A DNA stretch of 64,000 bases from Mortierella sp. BCC40632. Taxonomy: Eukaryota > Mortierellomycota > Mortierellomycetes > Mortierellales > Mortierellaceae. Positions 1 through 9,914 of this stretch are shown in pieces. Numbering within the stretch: position 1 is the stretch's first letter; each line of letters starts with the position of its first letter. The notes below the pieces were generated by a model that saw only the letters and a program-made list of their open reading frames with translations, ran no database searches and was not told the DNA's origin. The stretch is from positions 1,324,001-1,388,000 of the forward strand of contig WAEK01000007.1 in assembly GCA_011634665.1 (NCBI GenBank), written 5' to 3'. Made by a program: the position numbers and the translations under genes.

Positions 1-253
1 ATCTCTGCCCAGAACTGGTCAACAACAGCGTTCAGCTTTTGGAGAGCATAAACCTTGAGTTCGTCATCGTGTTCGTCCAAAAGAGCGATGACACCCGCTG
101 TCAAGGAAAAACCGTGACATCGGTAGAAGGTGGAGAACGGAAACCGGGTTAGTGGTCAGGGAACGAGAATGAAGTTCTTCCCTGTCAATTGTCCAGTTCC
201 CCTGTTGCAGAACCAAGCAGCCAGAACGAACCTGCAGAAGTGAGTCCGACCAT
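1..253 (-). CDS. RPN2: 26S proteasome regulatory subunit RPN2/PSMD1, N-terminal part (cut by window edge)
   Basis: This is the 5' end of the gene for the largest non-ATPase subunit of the 19S proteasome base, a toroid scaffold that binds ubiquitin receptors. Exon 1 is 253-232 (MVGLTSA plus one base) and exon 2 is 97-1, continuing out of the window. The 134-bp intron 231-98 has a GTTCGT donor and a CAG acceptor after a T-rich tract, and the phases match (G|CG = Ala). The joined product starts [16 protein letters not shown] and continues to [11 protein letters not shown], the conserved opening of Rpn2/PSMD1 (sequence match from knowledge of the family). Only 39 codons are visible, so nothing can be said about the PC repeats. 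The gene diverges from RPL39, with 348 bp between the two start codons. Confidence 0.85.
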
Positions 254-601
254 GGCGCGTGGTGATGTGTGAATGAATGCAAGACTTGGACTAGGCGAGC
301 TAAAACTTGTAAGGGATCTCGATGGCGCCCAGTTCGAATATCAGTGAGCTACGGGCGAAGGAGCAGAATCAGAATCGTGTTTTTTTGGTGTTGTGCAAGT
401 CGAATGGCAAATGGCCGGTAATGGAGAGGTAGAATGACAGAAAGGGAGGTACGCGCGTTCAGCATCTTCTTCAGCCGCGACCGTCTTCCACGTGATATCT
501 GACGTCAGACTTCGCTTCGAGGGGAAGCCACCCATTTCTCATTTTAATGGCAGTGCTCCGCAAAGTCTCTTACTCTCTCTTTGAAAATCGGCAAAAAGAA
601 G
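254..601. promoter_or_regulatory. Divergent promoter between RPN2 and RPL39
   Basis: This 348-bp region separates the start codon of RPN2 on the minus strand from the proposed start codon of RPL39 on the plus strand, so both promoters and both 5' leaders must fit here. I see no TATA box. A pyrimidine-rich segment (about 566-590, CTCTTACTCTCTCTTTG) lies just before the RPL39 start, as is common for ribosomal protein leaders. The short ORFs in this interval look like chance. Confidence 0.5.
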
Positions 602-1695
602 ATGGTGCGTCAAGTGACTGGCTCTGAGTTATCCAGGACTTTTTGGTGTATCCGGCATCCATCCAACTATCCATTCCAGCTGTCGATGCCATTCAGCCAT
701 CCATCTGTTATCCAGGAGCTATCTTGGCAGCAAAGTGTTGGCAGAAGCAGACAAAGGAGTGATCAGCTATTTTTCAGGATTTTATGTCAATTGACAGCAG
801 CTTTACACTCCAGTCACCAGAGGATGCACTCAGCATGGACCCGACCCTTTGCTCTTTAAGATAAAGCGATATTTTTCATTGAGGACTCTGTCAACCCTGT
901 TACCTGTCTTTGGACGCTGATTGTCTCCTTTGCAAGTGTCAGCGATGGATGAACTCTAAAGGATGTTGCTTTGTTGCTCAGTTGCATGGATTTCCTCCAA
1001 TTCCTTCAGGATGTATTCAGCATGAACAAAGACTCTGGAATCACCCCAATCTCTCCATCGACAATTATTGACAACATCGATGATATTCATTTGGATGTCT
1101 GTACTCATCGGACCAGATTTAGATGATGTTCTAGCCAGGGCTATTGCAATTTGCAGCTTGCTCTGGCGAACTTTTGAACACTCTACATCTGCAAGTGAGA
1201 TATCGGATGTTCATCACCATCAGCCTTTGAATACTTGATGGCGCAATCGACCTTCCATGGACCCTTTTATTTCCACCAGCTTTGTCAGATGCGGATCTTG
1301 GCTTCCAGGAGACACTTTGGAGCATCAGTACCCCTTCTCCCCCCTCCCCAGGACCAAACAGAAAATGTCCATCGACTGACCCAGTATTATTCTCGCCTGC
1401 GCGCTCTATACACCATTTGTCCTCAATAGCCTTCCAACAAGTCGTTCATCATCAAGCGCAAGCTCGGAAAGAAGCAGAAGCAGAACCGCCCTCTGCCCAA
1501 CTGGTTCCGCATGCGCACGGACAACAAGGTATGGGTTTTTTTTGTCAAACATGGGTACCGTTGTTACCTTTCGAGTCAAAAGGAAGAAGCATCTAGTGCA
1601 GACTGACTGACTTTATCTTTTTCTTTTCATTGGTAAAATAGATCCGCTACAACGCCAAGCGCCGCCACTGGCGCCGCACTAAGCTCGGCATCTAA
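602..1695 (+). CDS. RPL39: 60S ribosomal protein eL39
   Basis: This gene encodes the small, very basic large-subunit protein that lines the peptide exit tunnel. Exons are 602-604 (ATG only), 1430-1528 and 1642-1695, giving exactly 51 residues, the family's normal length. The product contains [27 protein letters not shown] and ends [11 protein letters not shown], which is unmistakable for eL39. The second intron (1529-1641) has GTATGG/TAG borders. The first intron (605-1429, 825 bp) is inferred. The protein needs an initiator Met before Pro-Ser-Asn-Lys, and the only ATG followed directly by GT upstream is AAGAAGATG|GTGCGT at 602. Exons 2 and 3 are certain; the position of the start codon is less so. 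Confidence 0.85.
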
Positions 1696-2329
1696 GTAGC
1701 TGCACTAGGAACTTTTTATTTGCAGCTGTTTCTCTCCAACAGTGGCCATATAAAGAAACTCGCCAGTGGGCATCCCCTACAAAGAGAATCATGTGGTGTG
1801 TGTGCATGTGTGGGACGTGGGTGCATATGTGAGTGGGTGAGTGAGTAGAAGCGTTATCGCTAATAGGGATAAGTGCCTGAGTAGCTGGGGCGGTAACGGT
1901 TCCTCGTTATACATGGGGCACATAAAGTATAGTACGCGTCAGGACGATTGGTCGGAGGGAGACTCCTAGAGCCGTACAGCGTTCCTCCCTCCCGGAGCAA
2001 TTGTGCCATACTGCAGAGCCTCTCGGGCGGGGGCGTGACTTTTGACCAATGCGGCTCTGCCCCTCGAACTGTGTGTGTGAGAGAGGGAAGGGACCAAAGG
2101 ACTGGGTGCTTACGCTTCGCCCCCCTTCAATATTCTTCATCATCTCGCGCTTCCATTCGTCTCTCCATCAATTCTCCATCCTCTGCTCTCACATACCTTC
2201 CACTCTTGCCTCCTTCTCCCCACTCTCTGCGTCGCTCTCCTGCATCAACCTTTTTTCTTCTGCTACAAATTTCCATCCTACCTTTGGTCTCTTCAAAAAA
2301 AAAAAAAAAAAAAAGCAACTGCTGCGCTC
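1696..2329. other. Intergenic region RPL39 / FHA gene
   Basis: This holds the RPL39 3' end and the leader of the FHA gene. It contains a GT/GA-rich stretch (1796-1860), a C/T-rich stretch (2110-2290) and an A20 run at 2296-2315 shortly before the next ATG. I see no RNA gene or coding exon. Confidence 0.5.
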
Positions 2330-3744
2330 ATGGAGGTCTACTCCTTTGCCATGGTTAGTGAGCGAGACATGAGTTCTTGTTCTCACTCTGAAAGCCTTCT
2401 GGTCACTGAATATTTGAACAACACTATTAGTCCAGACCAAGGTATAGCCTTTTCTCGCTTCTTTCATTCAAGCGTAGTCTTTGCTGTTCTTGAACTTTGT
2501 GCTCGCGATATAAAAAAAAAATGGTTCGCATGCAGTCTCAAGTTCTCACAGTCCTAACTTACTTTAAATGCTTTGGTGCCATTTCTTGTTACCCACCCAC
2601 TTCAGGTCTCGTACTAGAGATCCAAGAGTCTGGTCCCGAGGAGCCACGACGGTTCCTTTTCCAACCTGGCTGTCATCTACTCCTCGGCCGAGCCCCGTCA
2701 AATGGTTCTGGCACTAAAGCAAAGCTACGACAAAGCATACAGAGTGGAGAGGATGGGCAACCTGCCGTCGCCATCAATGACCAACACGACGGACTTTTTC
2801 AAAATCAGGTCATCAGCAAGACACATGCCCTAATTCAGGAAATTGATGGTGTGCTTTCTATCAAAGACCTTGACTCGACCCATGGCACTTATGTGAACCA
2901 GACACGTATTGAACAGCACACCCTTCAGAACAACGACCAGATTAGGCTTGGCAGAGATGTTGTCCGGAAGGAAATGCGTTATTCACCACTCGAGTTTTCG
3001 ATCAAAGTGTACTGGGCAACACCCGACAAGCTTGCAGAGTTAAGAAGCGCTGTGGCTCAAGATGCGGAACCAGGCATCCTGCAAACCTCGCAATCGTCTA
3101 CAGACGCAAGCGAGTTGGTTCCACCAAGGGGTGATTTTGAGTGGGATTTGGATGATGTTGAAGTGTCACAAGCTCTGGACAGTACTCAAGATAGCGAAGT
3201 CGAGGAAGACAGCACTGCTGACCGTACTCCTCGACTTGGTGAATACTCCCCATCTCCAGTGCCAGAGAAGCTGACTACTGCTGACGAAGAGATTGAAGAC
3301 AATGACCAAGAGGATTCCCAACGGTCGTCTGAAGTCCAGTCATTTTCAGATGACGCATTCAGTCTCCTCGAGGTAGGAAAAAGAGAAATAATGAGGGCTC
3401 TCAAGGGGGACAATGAGCTGGTTTCCATAGGATATGAACTAAGACCTTTTTTTACACTTGATTTTTTTTGGGGGGGGGGGATACAGACAAGCAGCTATGA
3501 CGCGGACGTGAGTTTTACTCTGCCGAGTCACTACTTTACACCATTGGGATCGACAAGAGAAGTCGTTACAAACAAGGGTACGAAACGCAAATGGGACGAC
3601 TTTATCACAGGGGAAGATTCGACTCATTCGACTTCAACGGAACCAGAGCATCCTTCAAGCAAGAAAGGAGCATTGATTGTTGCAGCACTTGCTGGAGTGG
3701 TTGTTGGATCTGTGGGCACTGTCTTGACCCTTGCGAATATGTAG
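2330..3744 (+). CDS. Tail-anchored FHA-domain protein
   Basis: This 378-residue protein probably binds phosphothreonine and sits on a membrane facing the cytosol. Exons are 2330-2441, 2606-3372 and 3487-3744, with phases agreeing. The FHA domain follows a short leader, with the hallmarks LLLGRAPSN, VISKTHALI and DSTHGTYVN in order (Gly-Arg, Ser-x-x-His and the Ser-Thr-His-Gly-Thr-Tyr-Val-Asn block), roughly residues 39-160. An acidic Ser/Asp/Glu-rich middle follows. The last 22 or so residues (GALIVAALAGVVVGSVGTVL and a few more) form a hydrophobic tail anchor preceded by Lys-Lys. FHA plus C-terminal anchor is the layout of the SLMAP/Far9-Far10 (Vps64) STRIPAK subunits, but I see no long coiled coil, so orthology is not claimed. 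The exact N-terminus upstream of the FHA fold is uncertain. Intron 2 (3373-3486) is 114 bp, in frame and stop-free, and holds a G10 run. Confidence 0.75.
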
Positions 3745-3909
3745 ATTTTTCTCTTTGAAAGCAAACACCTTTTTTTTTTTTCTTTAACAAAAAACAAACA
3801 AGAAAAAAAAATAAATAATACTTTTTTCTTTTTTACTCAGCTTCTTTGACATTGTGCGATACTCTTTGACATTTATCCTCTTAATGTTTGCAAGGGGGGG
3901 AGGGGAGGT

Positions 3910-3975
<66 letters not shown>

Positions 3976-5024
3976 ATTCCTTTTCTTTTTGTGGTGGTGG
4001 TGATACCTGCACCAGGACTCCTAGGGCTACTTCTAGAGTCGCACAAGAACCAAAAAAAAAAAAAAAACTGAGGCCAACTATTCCTTACCCAGGCGATTCT
4101 CTACTAGGGTGCAGAGGCTGGCATTTCCTTCCTACAGAAATTGTTATCACCGTGGACCTTGTGGCTATCAGTCCTTTCAATGGCGTGACTCAATTCAGCA
4201 GTGCTTGCTTTTTGAAAAAAAAAAACTTGCTGTCTTGCTTTCAGTGAATATATGAAGCCTCTTTGGTTGATTCCTGATAGTGAGTCTGAGCATGCATACT
4301 CCAACGAGTCCATGTGGGTTAATTCCCCCCTCCCTCTCTCCCATTCTGATTCATGTACTCCTTTGTTGGAACACTCTATTTCGCTCTCAAATAGAAAGAT
4401 CCATTTCAAGAGTCGAAAATCCATTGGATCGACGGCACTTCTAGACCCTGCAATGCAGCGGTCGATATGTGGAGGATGTCCTGATAGAAGCATTGAGGAT
4501 TATCGACGCAGGGCAGCTTTCCATGTTCGGATCTGAGAGTGTATTGTACGAGAGCGTCTTCTACTCTGTAGGGAAACGGTAAGATAGTGTGACCGCAGGT
4601 TCTTTGATACTACCATTTACCATCCTAGAGCGCCTCGAGTCAACTGGGCTTGAATGTAGATATTACCCTTCACTGTTCACAGGCAGAAAGAAAAAAAAAA
4701 AGGTCCTCGTTGCAATTACCTCGGCGACTAGAGGCTGTGAAACGCGTTTGAACAGAAATGTCATGCTATGAGACACAGTTCGCGTGCCAACCCTATCAAC
4801 GAGGATTACTTTATTCGACCACACCTGTGACTTCGATTTAGGACGCAATTCTGGCATCGTGCTACCGACCTTTCCTTGGCGTTTCATTTGAGGATCATCG
4901 TTTTTTTTTGCGCGTTGCATTCACCATCTCCACGCTTCCATTTTTACTCCATTTTTTTTTTTTTTTCTTTTTTTAATTTTTTTTTTTTCTTTCTTTTCCA
5001 GGGTGGCATACATTCGCTCCGTGA
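3745..5024. other. Intergenic region and probable 5' leader of the VPS3-like gene
   Basis: The region holds the FHA gene 3' end, a (CT)n tract at 3914-3973, several A/T runs and a weak 94-codon ORF at 4252-4536 that I do not accept as a gene. A long T tract followed by TTTTCCAG at 4980-5000 is a textbook 3' splice site. It sits just before the VPS3 start codon, with an in-frame TGA directly upstream of that ATG. This suggests a 5'-UTR intron whose first exon lies somewhere in this interval. Confidence 0.5.
3914..3973. repeat. (CT)n microsatellite, about 60 bp
   Basis: Near-perfect CT dinucleotide repeat downstream of the FHA gene, one of many CT/GA tracts in the window's non-coding DNA. Confidence 0.95.
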
Positions 5025-5806
5025 ATGTTCTCTGCCTTTACGGTCCAACGCCTACTACGGGGTGCACACCTCGATGACGCATCCGTCCATGCAGCAGAGG
5101 CACCATCCTCAGGACGGTCCTTCCTAGACCGACCTGGACATTCTGGAGGCAACAACACAGTTGGAGGCAGGTCAACAGGCATCTTTGGCAGGAATACTCC
5201 ACCCATCATCGAATCTCTAGACAGCTTTGGTATGTTTTGTTTGCGACAGAAAAAAAAACGAGTCGATTCGGTCTCTTAAAAGTGGGTTAGGGGGAAAGGG
5301 AGGGAGTTATTGAAGTGGCACTGGGATAGGAATGACCAGCCATTAGCTCTCCTCTGCCTATGAGAGAACGCTCGCCTTACGCCGTTCCTATGGATTCCAA
5401 CATCTTCGACTATATGAGCTAGAAAACCATCTCTACCTGGGCACATCGGATGGATTTCTTTTGCATTATACCATCGAGGAGCAGATTTCTTCAGATTCCG
5501 TAGGTGGCTCTTTTTTTTTTTTTTTTTTTTTTTTCCCTTGGATAGAAAACCTTGAACACGCGACAGCCCGCAGCACCAACTTTTCACTCACCTCTTTTTT
5601 TTTTCTTTTTTTTCTTTTTTTCTTTATTACCAGGATCTGCCTCGATCTCGCCTTATGCAACGTAAATCCCTGGGGTTTGGAAAAAAAGTAGTAGAACGGA
5701 TTCTGGTTTTCCCTGCTCTCCGTCGAGCAGTCGTCCTCTGTGGTAAGTGGGTCATTTGAGTCCTTCCATAGTTGTCTCCAATTCCCCCTTGACCATACTA
5801 AACATG

Positions 5807-5841
<35 letters not shown>

Positions 5842-8800
5842 TGTGTGTCAAGACTCTACGCTGTCCTTCTTTTCTTTGCCCGAGTTTGCGCCTATTCCAC
5901 CTCAGACACTTCCGCCCATCAAGGGAGTCACTGCTTTCTGTGAGGATCGATATCAGGATGGTAGAGTCGAAAGAGACAGAAGTGTGCGACTTTGCGTCAC
6001 CAAACGGAGAATCATTCAATTTTATGATCTATGGGCAGACGCCATCTCTGATCCAAAGGTGAGGAGCTAGGAAAAAAAAAAAGAGCCGCTGGAATAGTCC
6101 TCATCTGGATTGTCAACAAACAGAAAGCTGACATGTCTACTATCTTCTCTTGACTCCAAAAAAAAAGGACTTAACTCTTCCGAACGGGGCGCTTGTGGTC
6201 ACAAGATGGGGAAATTACGTGTGTGTTGGCGACAATATCAATTTCAACCTGATCGACTGTCGTACAGGAAGAGGAATACCTGCCATTCAGGTTGTCCAAG
6301 GATCCGCCACGGCATCCAGTGCTCAGATCCTAAAACCTGCCTGTGCAGCCATCACAGAAAATGAGTTTCTACTTGCGAGTGCCACAGGATCGGGACAGAC
6401 GGCGATTGGTATCTTTTGTTCCGGAGCAGGAGAGGCGGTTCGAGGAACACTTCAATGGTCAAGTTATCCTAGGGCACTTGCGGTTGAGTTTCCGTTTGTG
6501 ACAGCCTTGTTGCGGAACAATTCGATTGAGATTCATAATATTTTAGATCAGAGATTAGTTCAAACTACTCGATTTGATCCAGCTCTGGAGATTCGTCATT
6601 TGGTGCAGGGAGCAGGATTTTCAGTATGGATGCCCACTCTTGCCAAGTTGCTTTCTTTTGATACTATTCAGTCTCAGGATTCTCAGGGTCAGGCACAGGA
6701 AGGTTCTGAACAAGAGAGAAGGAACCACTATGCATTAACGCACGTTATGGCAAGGGTTTTGATTGCTGGTCGAGGGAGTGTTTCGGCACTTGTTACCACG
6801 CCACTAGTGTTGGGGGTAGGTCTCTTCTTTTTTGTCGTTTCCGTGGAGACGAAATCATTTGCGTAAAAATGTACAGGAGGGGAGGTATTGACTCTCTATT
6901 TTTTATTTTTATTTTTATTTTTTTTTTCATAAAAATATATAGGCTGATACGCTACTGCAGAATGGAGAGGTTGACAAGGCGCTACAAAAATCAGAACAGG
7001 CCATCGCCACTCTCTCATCTGAAAACCGTCATCGGGAACGACTTCGATGTGAACTGGATTACATTCACCAAAAATCAGGATTGATTTATCTTCAAGAGAC
7101 TCTTTTCGAGGATGCTTTTGGATTACTCTTTCGAGGAAGCTTTGATCCTCGCCTTGTGGTTTCCATGTTTCCGGATGTGTTGCAGGAGACTGACCTTCGG
7201 AAGGGAGTGCGTCTATTCCATGGAGTTCGGGAGCTCCTGGATCAACTGGCTACATTCCCTGAACTCAGTATGTCCATGTGAAAGACAAGGCGGACTTTTT
7301 ATGAAAGTGGCTGACAACATTGTCTATGGTCTCTGAAAAAGTATCATGCTCTGGGAATCAGTACTGAATCCATCGACAACCTCCTTTCCCCCCTTTCTTG
7401 TTCTTTCTTAGTTCGGGCAGCAGTGATTAGGACAGGAGGCGTTGAAAGCGACGAATTCGAGCAAGTCTTGATGATGAATGCCAAAGAGGCCTTTGTACAA
7501 TATCTTATCAAATGCAGAAGGACCGTTCTTGCTCGAAAGGATGTCACTATCCCGGCCGCCAAGGTAGACATCACTCTTTTTTCTTGTTCTTCTCAAGAAA
7601 AGAAAAGAAAAGAAAAAATAGACCCCAACACGTGCTTACAACCGAGCCTGTAGGCGTGAGATTAAGCTTGGCCATCGTCTAATTGGATTATCTGTCATTA
7701 GACTGTCGATACTGCCCTTCTAGGACTCTGGGTAGACGAGGGAGATGATAAGAATCTGATTCAACTCCTGGAATCGCACAATGCCTGCATACCCCAGCTC
7801 TGCGAACAAAAACTGAAGGACTCAAAAAAGTATTATGCGCTCTTGCTTTGGTACAGAGCTCAAAAGAACTTTAAGGAAACTCTTTCGATTTGGAAAAGGT
7901 AATGAAGCTTCACAAGGTTTTCAGGGAGAAGAACAAAGGCAACTGTCTTGGAGATTTATAGAGCGCTGGACTGACAATATTCCAGTCTTCTCGCGGGTGA
8001 AATCGAAGATGCAAGCTTTGGATATACTTTAGACAACATGGCTGGCTTTCTTATGACCATCTCCGATATCCAACTCGTGGAAGAGTACGGTTGGTGGATT
8101 ATCGAAAAGGATGAGGCCACTGGAATGAAGGTAAAGCCTGTTATATAGGCCTTGTGTCCATTCTTTTGGGAGCCGCGAGATCACAACCATCTAAAACAGA
8201 GCCTGCGATACTATTATACATCTAGATTTTCATGCCCAATGATGCAAAGCGTGCAGCTCTGTTTGATCCCGAACGGAATCTTTCATTAATCAAGACCAAG
8301 GCTAGTCGCGGAGCTCATATGTCATACCTAGAGTATCTAGTGCTGCAACGGAAGAGCGAGGTGAGAAGACTGAATGAGATGAGCAAACTTTAGCCTTTTT
8401 GTATGGTACCCGACTTTTTTTTTTTTATTTTTTTTTTGGACAAAATTCCAACTCATAATTTTCTATCCTCTAGATTCCTGAACATCATACTAGTCTCTGT
8501 CTTTTCTATGCTGACAAACTAAGTCAACTCTTGGATGATGCTACCTTGTCAGCTAAACATTCAGAACTCGGTATGGTTTTTTTTTTTTTTTTTTTTTTGC
8601 AAGGGATGAACTACACTCGCGACCACAGACTGACAATTTCTTTCTGCTATATTTTCAATGCAATAGTCGAGTCATTTAAGGAGCAGCGGCGGGACGAACT
8701 ATATGAATCGGACACCAAAGGAGCGGGTCTTTCAACAGGGACAACAGATCCATTGGCCCGCACATTTGTAGGATTCCTTCGACAAAAATCGAGCATCGAC

Positions 8801-9733
8801 CCTATTTCTTTAATTCGCGAAAAGTTTTTATCTCTGTTGCAGTACTCGACTAAGTATGACACTGAAGAGGTGTTGCGCAAGGTGGAGACTATGCCTCCTT
8901 TGAAGTCTGAAATGGCTGTCTTGTCGGCAAAGGTAAGTAAACGCAGAGTTCAAATTGTGATTCGGGAATATTGGGTATTGTTTGTTACATACTCTCATAC
9001 AAATACCCTTTCCATCTAGATGTCAAAACATGAAGATACGATACGCCTAATGGTGCGCGATGCCCTAGATTACTACGGAGCCGAGATCTTTTGTCTGAAT
9101 GCAGGAGAATATCACCAACCCAAGAAGAGTACGCGTAAACAACAGGCAGCGGAGTCTTCACCTCCTAAAGGCGACACAAAGCAGGCTGATGAGAAGCGGA
9201 AAAAACTATTTATGTTGCTGTTAAGTGAATACTTGGTTATTCCTTTACACGAAGGAGGCACAGCATTGTCCCTGCACTTGCTCAACACACAGTCGTACTT
9301 TTTAGAACTCTCGGAGGTAAAAATTCTGCTGTCCTTTTCAGTCTTTTCTATTTTTCTTTTTTTCCCCTGGAGACGACTGAACTAAACATTTCTCTTCTTT
9401 TTTTTTTCTTTGTTTCTTCCACCTTAGGTGATCCATATGCTCCCACCATTTTGGTCAGTCGAGCTGCTTCAAAAGTATCTCTCAAGATCTCTACGGAGGA
9501 GTCAACACGAGTTCAAAGAGATCCAGGTGATCAAGGGACTGTCGCTAGGAGAAAATCTACGGATTAGTGATGAGTTGTACCAACTCTACAAGACACAAGG
9601 ACCAGTTATTCTTACGGCAGATGATGTCTGTCATGTGTGCGGGGCAGCGGTTGCGGATAGTGTTTTTATGCGGACAGTTGATATGCAGACGATCCATTTG
9701 CACTGTGGGAGTGAGCCATCCGGGACTTCCTAA
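5025..9733 (+). CDS. VPS3: CORVET-complex tether subunit, VPS3/TGFBRAP1-like
   Basis: This protein of about 1,054 residues belongs to the Vps39/TGFBRAP1 family; Vps3 joins CORVET to Rab5/Vps21 endosomes. Fourteen exons: 5025-5229, 5423-5499, 5634-5742, 5853-6058, 6168-6815, 6943-7267, 7412-7563, 7702-7898, 7986-8130, 8226-8360, 8474-8570, 8667-8932, 9020-9316, 9428-9733. All phases agree. The N-terminal citron-homology propeller starts at IIESLDSFENHLYLGTSDGF and includes VLCDSTLSFFSLPEF, GVTAFCED and LCVTKRRIIQFYDLW. A helical Vps39_1-like stretch with VDTALLGLW and KYYALLLWY follows. The C-terminal Vps39_2-like part has MLPPFWSVELLQKYLSRSLR and a treble-clef-like CHVCG...HLHCG end. The VTKRR/GVTAF blocks and the MLPxxWS ending resemble TGFBRAP1/Vps3 more than Vps39, so VPS3 is preferred over HOPS VPS39. 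Non-basic inserts are small. A T-rich acceptor before the ATG points to a 5'-UTR intron. Confidence 0.82.
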
Positions 9734-9914
9734 GTGCTCTACCAAAAAAAAATAAAATAAAAAAAAAAAAGACTCCTCGACTACTTCTCCCCTCTTTTAC
9801 CCTTAAGCCGAGAACACTTGTTTGATCGAGTTGCCACCGTTCCATCGGATTGCTCTTTTTTCACTTTTTTCTCGATTCCTCCCCTTCTTCATAAACGCGC
9901 GAAGGCATTTCTGA

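Noticed and set aside
4252..4536. 94-codon plus-strand ORF before the VPS3-like gene
   Set aside because: No recognisable motif, and an AG acceptor-like site lies inside. At most an upstream ORF or leader exon.
7330..7411. Open stretch reading KYHALGISTESIDN before VPS3-like exon 7
   Set aside because: It is in frame with exon 7, but no acceptor of the right phase precedes it. The T-rich TTCTTTCTTAG at 7401-7411 is a far better splice site.
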